15,197 nucleotides of DNA from Rodentolepis nana (taxonomy: Eukaryota; Platyhelminthes; Cestoda; Cyclophyllidea; Hymenolepididae). Below the pieces are notes generated by a model. That model was given only the letters and a program-made list of their open reading frames with translations. It searched no databases and was not told the origin of the DNA. Position 1 is the first letter of the stretch. Every line of letters begins with the position of its first letter. This document shows positions 1 through 11,387 of this stretch, in pieces. The stretch spans positions 1 through 15,197 of the forward strand of contig UZAE01012360.1 in the NCBI GenBank assembly GCA_900617975.1, in the 5' to 3' direction. A program made the position numbers and the translations under genes.

Positions 1-204
1 TCCACCACTTCCACAGTACTCATCTTACCCTTTTCTTTATCTTTGTGTCTGTCTATCTCTTTTACATCTACAAATTGCTCTTCTGTTACCCACTCCTCGA
101 CTTTTTGCTACTTTGATGAACCTTCCCTCCGTGAAGCCCGAAGTCAGCAAAATGGCTAATGATAGTTATCAAAACGCCTGCCATTTGAAATAAATAAATA
201 AATG
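1..204 (+). mobile_element. SINE-like retroposon, copy 1 (5' part outside the window)
   Basis: This is the 3' two-thirds of a short dispersed repeat seen four times in the window. Shared landmarks in order are CACAGTACTCATCTTACC near position 13, a pyrimidine-rich middle (TTTGTGTCTGTCTATCTC near 42), GTGAAGCCCGAAGTCA at 131-146, and an end reading GCCATTTGAAATAAATAAA with an (AAAT)n tail. The A-rich 3' end of short units is typical of elements copied by LINE reverse transcriptase. The head of the element, including CGTGGTGCACC, is missing because the window begins inside the copy. No coding capacity is expected. The family name is not assigned; a cephalopod origin is inferred from memory of similar repeats. 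Confidence 0.8.
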
Positions 205-338
205 TTAGCTTTGCTATCCAAACTGTACGAAGGCAAATATAATTATTATTCGGTAAATTATCCGTATTTATATAACTTCCAACAGATATCTAATTCTCAA
301 ATTTTACTCTTCCAAATTTATGCCAAAATTGATGAATA
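205..338. other. spacer between retroposon copies 1 and 2
   Basis: This is A+T-rich single-copy-looking sequence between two same-orientation copies of the repeat. The open frame running from 202 to 561 starts here and crosses copy 2. It has no recognisable domain and ends within the repeat, so it is treated as a chance frame. Confidence 0.5.
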
Positions 339-634
339 TACAGACTTATCTCCACGTGGTGCACCTTGGCCATCATATACTATAATCCGGCAGTTGACAC
401 CAAAGAACCATGATCCGACATTATTGTCAAATTCGACCGCTTTCACAGTACTCACTATAACCTGTTCCTTACGTTTATGTTTCTCTCCTTCACGTCTTCA
501 TATCATTTCTGTTCCTCCGCCTCGAATTTCGTTCACTTTGATATCCCCCCCTCCGCTGTGAAGCCCGAAGTCAACTAAAGGGCTAATGATAACTACCAAA
601 ACGCCTGCCATTTGATACAAATAAATAAATAAAC
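339..634 (+). mobile_element. SINE-like retroposon, copy 2, near full length and diverged
   Basis: This copy runs from a head reading CAGACTTATCTCCACG (341 onward), with CGTGGTGCACC at 355-365, through TTTCACAGTACTCACT near 440, a degraded pyrimidine-rich middle and a 7-C run at 545-551. It then carries GTGAAGCCCGAAGTCA at 558-573 and a tail TTTGATACAAATAAATAAATAAA ending near 634. The middle differs more from the other copies than the head and tail do, so it looks older. The first 15-20 bases present in copies 3 and 4 (GGTGTRCGAT...) are not clearly recognisable here. No secure target-site duplication was found. A perfect 14-bp A+T palindrome, CAAATATATATTTG (634-647), directly follows the tail. 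Confidence 0.85.
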
Positions 635-1903
635 AAATATATATTTGAACATTAGATATACTTCGCCAACTAATTTAAAAACCGATCACTTTTGAGTGTC
701 ATCTTTTTTTCTAATATTCGTAAAAGGAATATAAAACATGTGCACGAAAAGAAGTTTTGATGCAAGTGTCATAATGTAAATGAAAACGTTGGCTCTACTT
801 TAGTTAATCCTGTATAACTATCAACCTTGAATCGAACATTTTGAAATTACCCTTGAGAACCAACAACAAAAAATAAAATTGAATATCATATTTTAAGGTT
901 TAGTTGTTAATTTTTTTCCAAATTCAGCTGATTTCATAATTAGAAACCAAAGTGGTTGTTATATTAAAACCAGACTTGGAAATAATGAAAAATGCAAAAA
1001 AACATTTTGTACACATACGTGACTAATCGGCAAAATTCAGATTATAATTGTTTTGATTTTAATATATTTAAAAAAATTCTAAAAAACACAGGAACGATAA
1101 TAATTATGCAAATTATTCATTCTCTGAGTAGTTAATAGTTTGACATCTACTTCATTCGATATAATAAAATAATAATTAAATGCAAATCTAAAATATTGAC
1201 TTAATTGTCATCAAACCATATAATCCTCGTCAAATGGGAATAATTAAACTGTGGACCGAATTTCCCATGGGTAAAATTGCTCTTGGAAAAGTTGTTAATA
1301 GTCAAATATAAGTTTATACGAAGTGAAAGGTTCTAGCTAACCTTCATTTGGTTGAAAATTCTTACATTCCTAGTCACGAAGATATAAAAATCCATGAGCC
1401 AATTTTTCTATTTTTAAACATATTTTTGCCTAACCTTAAAAAATAGTCTTTTGGCGATGCTAATTCGAAAATATTGTTAACTGTTAATTCAAGATGCTAT
1501 CTAGAGGGAGTAGTGATTATGACTATAAGTATTTAACACACTGTAAGCAAGTATTAGTTTACTCAGATAGAAAAATTATTGAAAATCGAAGTCGAATTTA
1601 GTTAATTAAAATTCCATATGGGAAATAATCGAGCAGGTTTTATAACTAGACTCAGATTATGAAATGGGAATTTCAAAAGTTACCTTCAATAATGCTTTCA
1701 AAATTTTATTTCCCAACCTGATCCACTTATTAATTTCCTATTGTCCGCAGTAGTCCCAGTGGTGTAACATCAGAAAATTTCACAACTTATAACCAAATGA
1801 TTAACATTTGATCAATTAGATTGGATTTATATTTTACCGAAAAGCGATTTCACTAAAATGTGCCTTAATAGTGGGCATTATATCTGATCTAATCCAGTAA
1901 TTT

Positions 1904-1929
1904 CGCCGGCCGGGAATAATTATAATTCC
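1904..1929. repeat. adjacent G+C and A+T palindromes
   Basis: CGCCGGCCGGG at 1904-1914 contains the perfect 8-bp palindrome CCGGCCGG. It overlaps GGAATAATTATAATTCC at 1913-1929, a palindrome with one mismatched pair. A run of eight G/C bases containing two CpGs stands out sharply from the surrounding sequence. No function can be read from it. Confidence 0.5.
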
Positions 1930-2257
1930 AGACATTTTAAATCTCTTCGAGAAGTAAATGCATTCAGACCTACTGGAAATTGTCTGTATTAGGCACGACG
2001 CATTTCAAAATCTTTTATTATTTGGTATTTTGATTAAGTATAAAAATAGTTTCCCATTAATGTGAATGAAATTCAAGTGCATGTTTGATTATACATAGGA
2101 AATATCAAAGCTATTAAAATGGAAACCATGACCAACATGAATATAGTATTTTTAATAACTGTAATGTATAGTTTCTTATTCTTTTAATACATTCAACTTT
2201 TCAACTATCTCTCAAGTTCTTTTTTCTACTTCAGCTTTTATGTTCTGTGTGCGGTCT

Positions 2258-2283
2258 TCTATGCAAACAAAATGTCTATGCAA
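2258..2283 (+). promoter_or_regulatory. direct pair of octamer-like TCTATGCAA motifs
   Basis: The 9-mer TCTATGCAA occurs at 2258-2266 and again at 2275-2283, a spacing of 17 bases. ATGCAAA resembles the POU-domain octamer ATGCAAAT. Known POU binding sites and the tandem arrangement make a regulatory role conceivable. In A+T-rich DNA chance is also a fair explanation. Confidence 0.15.
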
Positions 2284-5056
2284 CATCCTTCATTTCAAAG
2301 GTCTTGATGAAATAATTTAAAATCATTCAATTAACACGTGTGTAAATCAAGCACAGTGAGCTATTTTTGATTTATCACTTTCTGTTGTGTGTGCCACATA
2401 AAGTGTTAGTTCAATATAATGGATCTTAATCCATGCATAAATAATAAAATTATTCACTAATACCGGTTTAATCTCTAACCTGAATGAAGTGTTGGAACTA
2501 TATGAGGAAGATTTCTAATTTTAACGTGAAAAATTCGAATTTTAACATCTTTAATTTTATATCATTGAAAATTGTTTAGATTTATTATTTCAATCCAACT
2601 AAATTATTTTAATGAGTAGAGATTGGTGAAACACAAATACCTTTTGCGTGACTTCTATTAGTTTCTTCACCTTTAATAGCTTTTAAAACAACTCATTGAC
2701 ATTACTTAGCTCCCAAAATTAATTGGAATGAAAGTAATGAAATTTTTGTCTTGAGTGCAATTAAAGCATCTTATAATGGTATTAGTTTTTATATTTCTTG
2801 TTTGCTGAATAAGGAATAAAATCTGACTGTAAAGCTTATTTCAAGTTAATGAATGAAAAATAATATTCCTTATTAATTTGTTTGAAGCCATTTGATTTAA
2901 TATTTTAGAAACTATGAAAGATTCTTTTAAGACCATTTAAAGTCCATTAGGCTGCACACTGAGGTTTCATCTGATTTTTATCAGCAGAATTTATAAATTG
3001 GGCATCGTTATTAATTTTATCATTTCACCTAGGGGCTGAGTTAATTATATTTAAGTAATTTCATCTAATCGGAATGTCTATCTTGTACTTATTTAGTCAG
3101 TCTAATTCTACTGCATGAATTATTTTACTTATTGGCCGCTTACAACTTATTTAATAATTAATTACGTAGTTGATGGATTTAGATAATTTATTTGATCGGG
3201 TCATCTCATTTTTTCAAAATTTACACAAATTGTCGTTAACAGACAAGTAACTGCTGAATTTATGAAACCTGGCGTATCGTAAGTTATTTGAACTTTCAAA
3301 AGCTTTTGTTTAAGCGATAAATAATTGTTAGTGAAGTTAAGAAGTTCGACGCATGTTAAACGCCGTATCATCCTAGACTAATTTATTTGAATAGAACTGA
3401 TTCAAATATTTCAATTTCTTGCCTGGAAGAGCGTAACCGATAGTTAAATCCATTCACTGAGATTTTAATATTTTAATAAAACATCACAAAATTATAAATT
3501 TAAGTAAAGTAATGTGTTTTGCTTGAAATAGTTTATTGATAGATTTGAAATAAACAAGGTGGTTATGACATATCTGTCTAGATAAATAGCTTAGAGACAA
3601 CCGGCTTTCCTCAACACCATTTTTATGGATCCACTTTTTCATGCGTTAGGCAGATTTAAATTATTAAAACTGTTTTTTTCTATCTACAAAATGTCTTTAA
3701 TTTATTTTTTGAGTTTTGCTTGAACAGATATTAAGCACTGTATTTTCTGCATTTAATGAAACCGAGAATTGTACATAATATGTAATTTTAATTGATTGCT
3801 GAAGCTTGTAATGCTTCAAATGGAAACAAAAAACTTACAATCATCCATTCAAGTCATACACTTAGTTCAGCTGCTCCATAAGAAAAAAACGTGTATTTGA
3901 CAGGTCATATTGTTACGCAGACATGCATAAATATAGAAATATTATGACATTAGTAATCCACCAAGTCGTTTATATTTAGTAATCAATTTTTGACCTTTAA
4001 GTACTGAAAGATTAGCACAAATGAACGCACTACTTATCCAAATACCAATTGAAATAATTTGCGATCTCCGAATTCTACGGCTATCAAATAAAGAGGACGG
4101 TATTAAAATTAAAGAATAAACAATATTCCCTTCTTAACTGTACTCAATATGCCAAAAAGTACAACATTTAACTAAAATAATAAAATTATTAGTTATTTTT
4201 ATTTGACAAAGTTTATGCATTCTTTACTTCATGTGAGAAAGCATTCAAGCGGTTTCAATTTAAAGAAATTTCCTCGAAGGATATTGAAATCGCCAAAAAT
4301 TTGTGTTACATAAAGGCACCTAGTGTATTATAATATATTTAATTAAATTCAAGATTGTATAAAATGAGCAATTAAAAATGAAAGCATTCGGCGAGATTGA
4401 TTGCCAGCTTTTTGTAATCAAGGCAAAAGGAAGATTGTCTGCTTCCGCTATTTACACAAATTAAATAGTTGTATTTCCTATCCGACTAGCTAATCTGTCG
4501 CAACAAGCAGGAAGACATTAATACGGGACAGTCGTTAGCACTATTTACGTATTTCAGACTATTTAGCAGTGTATGGGCCATAGTGTCTAGTTAGTTATTA
4601 TTGCAGCATATAAATGATTATGAAAATTGATCCTGCTTCATAGTTTCAAATGCGTTCAAACAAATACAATTGCAAAATGCCTAATATTTTAGATGTGATA
4701 ATTATTACGCTTTAACTATTTCTTCATATGGAGTTTTATAAACGCTTTTTGGTTTGTTTTAGATGAATCTGTCCTTTACTTGCATAAAACAGTCAAAGTT
4801 TAACACACGACTTTAATGATATTTATAGATATTTCTAAATAAAAGACATGAAAGAGGTTCTAAACGAATAAGTAGAAGGAATAAGCTGGCTTTCAGGCAT
4901 TCGATCTTTTAATCTTTTTGGACCTTAGAGGATGGTCAAATTGTGAGGGTCGGGCATCCACAGTGGTACAGATTCCTAAATTGATTTTATTTCCTTGAAT
5001 TTAAATTAAGATGAATTGTTTACTAACGAAAAATTCATGACTTCATTGTTCCAGTT

Positions 5057-5104
5057 TGTTTATTAATTTATTGTTGGTAAAGCAACAAAACAAATTAATA
5101 AATA
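5057..5104. repeat. stem-loop abutting the A-rich end of retroposon copy 3
   Basis: The arm TTTATTAATT (5059-5068) pairs with AATTAATAAA (5093-5102). TTGTTG (5071-5076) pairs with CAACAA (5083-5088) around the loop GTAAAG, with a 2/4-nt internal loop between the two helices. A wobble pair and an A-T pair extend the base to 5057/5104. In the element's own orientation the outer arm is the last part of its tail. The stem-loop therefore straddles the element/flank boundary. It may be a chance feature of the insertion site or a tail extension. Confidence 0.5.
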
Positions 5105-5532
5105 TATTTATTTATTTCAAATGACAGGCATTATTATAGGTATCAATAGCTTTTTAGTTGACTTCGGGCTTCAGAGAAAGGAAGAGGAACATCATAGTAG
5201 CAATAAGTCGAGAGGGAGACAGAACAAGGATTCACAGAAGAAAAAGAGACAGACAGACACAAAGGTAGAAAAAAGGTGAGGTGAGTACTCTGAAATTGAT
5301 TGAATATGACATACAGCGGGATGAAAGTGATCGAATATGACATACAATGGTGATCATGGTTGTTTGAAGTCAGAAGTCGACTGCCGGTTTACCTGAAATT
5401 GATTGAATATGACATACAGCGGGATGATGGTAGTTTAAAGTGAGAAGTCAATTGCCGGTTAATAGACTTTTTTGCCGTATGAGTATACGTTTCCCACGGT
5501 GCATCACGTGGAGGTAAGTCTATCGCACACCC
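5094..5532 (-). mobile_element. SINE-like retroposon, copy 3, with internal partial duplication
   Basis: Read on the minus strand, the copy starts with GGGTGTGCGATAGACTTACC (5532 downward) and carries CGTGATGCACC (5498-5508). It continues through the CCGGCAATTGACTTCT region, the pyrimidine-rich middle (TTTGTGTCTGTCTGTCTC), GAAGCCCGAAGTCA (5159-5172) and TCATTTGAAATAAATAAAT at the 3' end. The middle is the cleanest of the four copies. It contains runs of five and six T on the element's sense strand, which would terminate RNA polymerase III. The copy is about 100-130 bp longer than copies 2 and 4 because of the duplication described separately. The minus-strand frames at 5143-5343 and 5389-5586 lie in or across this element and are not genes. 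No secure target-site duplication was found. Confidence 0.88.
5290..5462 (-). repeat. tandem partial duplication inside retroposon copy 3
   Basis: A 35-bp string at 5290-5324 recurs exactly at 5393-5427, an offset of 103 bases. It starts CTGAAATTGATTG and ends AGCGGGATGA on the plus strand. Between them, 5325-5390 is a third, diverged version of the same part of the element, with GAATATGACATACA, then GAAGTCAGAAGTC, then CTGCCGGTTT. That third version parallels 5394-5462. The element therefore has about two and a half units of a segment present once in copies 2 and 4. The exact match between outer units against a diverged middle unit suggests the middle came from another family member. Confidence 0.85.
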
Positions 5533-8080
5533 TATAAAATGAATATAAAAAATGTAGATCGACTTAAAATAGTCATGTCTTTTCAAATAAAAATTTTACT
5601 TATAATAAAGAATATGATTAAAATTGTCTGTCTGTCTAAATTGCTGTGCTATTATTGTAAAATATTGAAGATCACGAGTTTTCAAATTTTTTTCTTCATA
5701 GCCGACATCTAAACAGTGACGATCAAATGCTGTTTATAATCAAATCATGAAAAATATTTTACCACAGACCCAAACTAAATAACAAGAAATTGTAGCTCTC
5801 ATCATCCTTATATTTAAACAGTAAGCCGTGGGCAGAAAATGTTGTTTACTTTCTCTAACACTGGCAGATGAATTGAAAAGGTAAAAGCCATTAATCGGAT
5901 TTAATATTCCTAGTATAAAAGAAAAAATAGTTTTAAAAATGTATTTCAATTGCGAGCAGACAAAAGGTAACTTTAAATCTTAGAAAACAAAATCTCTGAA
6001 AAATGTTCAATCTTTATTCTTTATCGCTAATATAAAACCATTGGTCCTCCTTTTTAAATAGAGTGTTTTCAAATGCTTTAAAATCATTAATAAAGATTAA
6101 ATGTAAACTCGGACACTAAATGCTGTTCTATAAAATACACAATTATAAGCTTTTTTAAGAATGTGGCATTTGGAATGAAACAGGTTCTGCCGTGATAGGT
6201 TATACATAAAATTAGGAAAATGCAAAGCAGAAATAGACGAAAACAAAGCCACATTGATTGGATTATTTCACAGGTTACAATTTTGTTGATATGCAGACTT
6301 GTTTAAATGCTTAGTTAATAACTACGCTTACTTCTATACATAGAAATGATTTGATTGATATATCCAAAAAAACATGTTGAAGGAGAAATGGGAAAAGTAT
6401 TGTTGATAAAAAATAGAATGACAAGAGAGAAAATGGTTTGACGAAGGCAAAATATTTGTGTATTAGAGGATGCTGATTGTTGAGATATATTTGGTTAATA
6501 TCAAAGTGATGCATACAAATTCACTTTCATTTATATTATTCGGGCAAAAATATTTTTTCGAAAGGTATTTGAAAGTTTATTTTTCGGATTTTCAATAAGA
6601 GAATCATTGTATTTCATTAATTTAACAGAGTTAACATTGATTAGCTAAACCCTTTCAGAATGCAAAATATTTTACAATATGAATATAGCAATATAGCAAT
6701 TTCATTCCACTTACAAGTTAGAATGCAAACCAGTTTAATAGGCAGGAGCTAACCAAAAAGAGTTTTAAAGTCCTTTTAATCGATGACGCACATACTATAG
6801 TATAATAAGCCTGCAATATTGCTAGTATTCTTAAATTAATGCTTACAACAGAAATGTGTGGTGAGACCAAGCCTAAAATTAAAGAAGCCTTTATAAATAG
6901 GATAATGTTTCTAAAAATACAACGTTTTATCTGCATTTAAGTTGGTTTTGTCAACAAAGGTTAACAAAAGAAATTTTCTCAAAAGATCCCATTTTTATTA
7001 AAATTTAAAGTTAATCCGTGATTATAACTTAAAAGAGGTGGGTGCCGCATTTAGAGGTCTAACATTGACTAATTTTACGCCTTTATATACCCAAGTGATA
7101 TTGGTAAATATTTAGCTATCGACATGAAATTAGAAAATTTTTTTGAAACACTCCTGATTTTTTAAAAAAAAAGCAGACTGGTGAGAGTAGTTGCAACAAC
7201 TCTTAAAATGAAGTTATCTCGTATTTTAATGCATCTTATTTAAAAAATTTATTATTTCAAATATAAGCAGAATCAAATACTTTATATTTACAAGTGTTTA
7301 CCGTAATTCCACGCCAATTATATACGTAATAGGTAGAATATACATAGATCTCATTGGAAACGGTCAAATAATAGTTAGTTTGTAATTTATTACATGAACT
7401 TGAATACCAAATTTTGATTTTTTTAAATTTAATTTTTAGTTTAACTTCAAAAGATGCATCAAATGAATGCAGAAAATTAAAGTTTTGTAATCTTTATCTT
7501 ATTAACTATTTTCAATAACGTTCGCATGTTAGAGACACAATGAAAGTTATTATTGTGTAATTTAAGATGCAATTCGGTCTTCCTTTTGAAAAAGAAAAAT
7601 TTTAAATGATGCAAAAATACAGAGTAAAAATAAGCCTTGTAAGACCTTGTCTATTCCGTTTAAACTGAAAAATACGAAAATCTGAAATTCTAAAGTTGAG
7701 TAGAACAAATATGCCTGTTTAGCATAACAAATTTTATATTCATGTATTTCATATTTTGAACTTAATGTTCAAAAAAATTATTTCTGATTATTAGCTAAAA
7801 GACAAAATTTTGATGAAGCTAAGATTAGTATTCTTGAAAGAACTTACTTGGTGCAAAATTGATTGAGTAAGCGCAAGTTAAAATGTTTAAAGTCTGCAAA
7901 ACGGTGGATTAAGCAAATCATTTGCAAAATCCCCCAGGCCGTAGAGCTTCTTTTTCACTTGGATTACTCCAAATTAAATTTGTTTGGAATTTCTTGAGGG
8001 AAAGTCTTTAAGGAAAATTGGATTACCTTTGTTGTCCTTGCCGAATGGTAAAACTTGATTACGCGCAAAATGGTTTTAAA

Positions 8081-8201
8081 CAAAATTGTTTTACAGAATG
8101 CGTTCTTTTCCTATCTAGTGCAATCATTTTACAGTCGAAATATATTCAATAGACAATGTAATGTTAAAATGATTTGCGTTTGAAAACCGCAAACAATTTT
8201 G
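8081..8201. repeat. long imperfect fold-back of nested inverted repeats
   Basis: Nested pairings share one centre. CAAAATTGTTT (8081-8091) pairs perfectly with AAACAATTTTG (8191-8201). GCG (8100-8102) pairs with CGC (8188-8190), and TTTTC (8106-8110) with GAAAA (8182-8186). GCAATCATTTTA (8120-8131) pairs with TAAAATGATTTGC (8165-8177), which has one bulged T. About 31 base pairs enclose a loop of about 33 nt. The left arm carries extra unpaired bases, so this is not a clean terminal-inverted-repeat element. It could be a decayed miniature inverted-repeat element, a structured RNA precursor, or chance. Confidence 0.45.
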
Positions 8202-8574
8202 CAGAGTAGGACACCCATCGGCAATCGATTTTCATGAGAAATTATACTGCTGCTTGCATTATTTACACTCTTTAATTTGAACAGAAAGAGTTTAAACTAT
8301 TTGCCAAATGAAAATGTAATAAAAATAATGATGACGGTGTTTTGAAATCTCGCCTGGTAGTACAAATAATCATTACAGATACTTGTTTACCCCTTACAAT
8401 ACCGTTTAATTTCACTTAAAGGACTTCAATAACTTGAATGGGGTGAAAGTTTGAGTGACCTTTCGTCATTTTAATTCCAAAAGTAGAGTAAGCAAAAAGA
8501 ATATTCCTTTATTGTTTTTCCATTAAAAAATTGCACTTTATTATAGTATACTATTAATATAAACAAAAATTGAT

Positions 8575-8612
8575 AGTTTACTGGGAGTATCAAATAGATC
8601 CCTCAGTAAACT
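8575..8612. repeat. stem-loop with 12 base pairs and a 2-nt bulge
   Basis: AGTTTACT (8575-8582) followed by GGGA (8583-8586) pairs with TCCC (8599-8602) and AGTAAACT (8605-8612). A 2-nt bulge (TC, 8603-8604) sits on the 3' arm, and the loop is 12 nt. The G+C-containing centre makes it more stable than most hairpins in this sequence. There is no T run or gene beside it that would make it a terminator. Confidence 0.45.
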
Positions 8613-11387
8613 CAAAAATGGATCCAAGCTTGACCATTCAGAGTTATTTAATGGATTTTAGGAAATTAATGTAGAATAATTTATTAGAACTTAATAAAAA
8701 ACCAGAAAATTGGTAGTAGCTAAATTGTAGTGTTCAGGTAATTGCGTAAAGCCCACAGGCTAATATTTCTTATCTAAAATGAGTTTTATATTCTATTAAA
8801 GACAAAGTGGCCAATAATTTTGCACAAGCGTGTCAAATATTCCGCTAATTCGACGTTATTGCATGTTTGATATACATATTATTGAAGTATTATAATCGGT
8901 ATTTTGTATGCCTCATCATATCAGTGATTTCAATTTAAGAAATTTGAGAAATTTCAAATTAAAGGGCGCGAAAGTGAGAACATTTATCGATCATTCAATA
9001 ATGTTGTCCTAATGGATTCTCAAAATGCAAGAAATAGGTAATGGGTGTTGAATTAAACTTTTGTAAATGAAGCGTAAACTATAAAACCGTTTGATCCCGA
9101 TTTTGAATATAAAAAATCATGGCACTTAAAAGAAAAAAATTAAATGAGGAATTGAATATAAATAGTAAATTTTAAAGTTGATCAAACAAATCATCTATTC
9201 GTATGTACGTATTCAATATTATTTCCGTATATGCATCAATTAATTCAATTATATGATTATTGGTTTCGTAAATCGCAGTAAATGCAAAGCTTTAAAGCCA
9301 AAAATATATTCACATATTTCAATCGCATGTGCACTGTGCAAATATATATCTGTTTAACATGTGCATAATAAAAAATTAATATACTCAACGTGAAAACAAA
9401 TAAATTTTTAATAAGAGTTAAACTGGATTGCAATAAATTTTACCTACGCTTTAGCACACGACATTAGAATATAATTGATGCTCAAATATATAAACACAGG
9501 AAATTGAGTGCATTTCCCAAAAAACACCAAAATGAAATTTAGTATATATGAAATTCATGTTTTATTCGATACTGTAATAATTCCTTATAAAGATTTTAAT
9601 ATTACCTTTTTAAGGCAATATTTGTTTTATCTTAATTTTTCTAAGCTCATTAACCTGTTTTCCTAAAAAAAATTAAACCCTACTGCACATTGTACCCTTT
9701 GAAATAATTTAATTTATTGACCACATATAAATATTTTAAAGGACTCTATTGAAGACCATTATTGAAAGGAAAATATAGCTACCCAACCTTGAAAACTATT
9801 TTGGAACGGCTAGCTAGGTTTACGAATACACATTAAATGTGAATTTTCGTTGCGTTTCACAGCAAACTTTACAATCATTACAAAATTACTACCACCTCAT
9901 AATACATGGAAATTGGTGGCAAGAAATAAAAATTATCACGGAAAACAAAAGTTTCAAAATGTGACAAGCTTATACCATTAGAACAAAAAAGTCAAAAATA
10001 CTATAATTTTGTAGGCAGTTTTTTGCCTTGCCATTCGGAACACAAACATAAATCTATTCAAACTTTATAAAATTATTGTCAAACTTAAACTTAAATGGAT
10101 AGAAACAATCAAAAGTCCACTTGATTCCTTTGACAATAAGGAAGAAAAATGCTCCATTTCTCAAAGGTAATTAATATATAGTTAATCAGTTTTGTATTGG
10201 CTATCATTTTTGACAAATACATACACAAGGTTAGCTTTTCCATTGGCCTACTCAAAGGACCAAACTTTCGATTTTGCCAGAGCTAGTTTGTTTACAGGAG
10301 GAATGTTTTAGCCCTCTAAATCTTTTGCAATAGTTTTTGATTGGCAATATGCATCAACATATGATTCTTCCTAAACATTATCAAAGGTTAGGCATAAATA
10401 AATTGTCCATGCTTTTATACATTTGCTTTGCTAATTTATTTTAATCGAAAAGGAGTGCATGACATAGATATAATTTTACAATTTTTGGTTTTATCATCAC
10501 TGAAAAGAGTCATTATAACCCTAGGTGCAGTTATTTGAACAACTAGAATAGTCTTTAAAATTAAATTTTTCAAAACGTTGTTGGTCTTTGTTATGGTTTG
10601 ATTTCTCAAGCCTCAGATTTTAATCTTTAATAATACGCGAAGCAAAAATGAAATTATTTTATGGATGTCCGAAAATATCTTAACTGAACAGGTGCCTATT
10701 AAAAACCTAGCTGTCAAATTGCTTTAAGCAAAAGTTAACATTTTTTTAATCAATTTCACCAAATAACCCCAGACGATGACTACAGTACCAAAATCATCCA
10801 ATTGTTACTCTTTGCATGGTATTAAGATATTAAATGAATACTCCGGGGAGCACAAAAAATGAAGTAGGAAAATACCGTTTTGGCATAAGCGTTGATTGGT
10901 TGAACTGATCTGGTGCTTAACTCTGTCATAATCAATACGAAACCATAAAGTGATTTGAAACATTGACTTATTTTGCAATATGGGGCTCTCGTTCATTACT
11001 CTTTTATTCTCAAAATTGTCTCCCTTTTGCCATTGACCTTTCTTAAAGACGGTATTTAAAACGGTATTAGATCATGTTTACGTTTATGAAAGTCATAAAT
11101 AACAAAATTTTGGCTTCTTTGAATAAATTAAAGCCAAGATGCTTATTTAAAATTATTATTTTCTGGGGTGAGCACAATTACATAAAACGTGAAGATTTTT
11201 CCTAATCCATATTTGCTTTCAATGACCAATGTGCTTCCTTTGACACTGTAATAATTTCTTTAGTGCCAAATGTGTTTAATTTATTGTAGGAGCTCTAATT
11301 AATTGTAATTTCAGCCTTAAAAATGAATACATTTTGTAAATTGATATTTGTTGAAGGTTTTTATTTTGAGAAAATTTTACAACTAGC

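Larger units (their letters stand above)
635..5056. other. gene-free A+T-rich stretch between retroposon copies 2 and 3
   Basis: No open frame of note, no RNA gene and no recognisable transposon protein was seen on either strand. Visible small structures are a G+C palindrome fused to an A+T palindrome (1904-1929), a pair of octamer-like motifs (2258-2283), and short hairpins ATGGAT/ATCCAT near 2421 and TGAAGC/GCTTCA at 3800-3818. There is also a slightly less A+T-rich patch at about 4880-4985, which I cannot identify. The most likely nature is intron or intergenic DNA. Confidence 0.6.

Noticed and set aside
202..561. A 119-codon plus-strand open frame
   Set aside because: It begins just after retroposon copy 1 and runs through most of copy 2. 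It has no domain, and its sequence is explained by the repeat.
5143..5586. Two minus-strand open frames of about 65 codons
   Set aside because: They lie in or across retroposon copy 3. The shared MSYSI start in both comes from the internal duplication, not from protein homology.
5621..5640. Short TCTG tandem repeat
   Set aside because: Only about three units, below what I would call a microsatellite.
5740..6936. Three minus-strand open frames of 67-72 codons with hydrophobic stretches
   Set aside because: The Phe/Ile/Leu/Ser-rich composition is what A+T-rich non-coding DNA gives. There is no domain, no consistent codon bias, and no conserved context.
8928..8964. Overlapping direct and inverted repeats of ATTTCAA/AAATTTGA
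   Set aside because: They are short and almost purely A+T, so easily explained by local composition.
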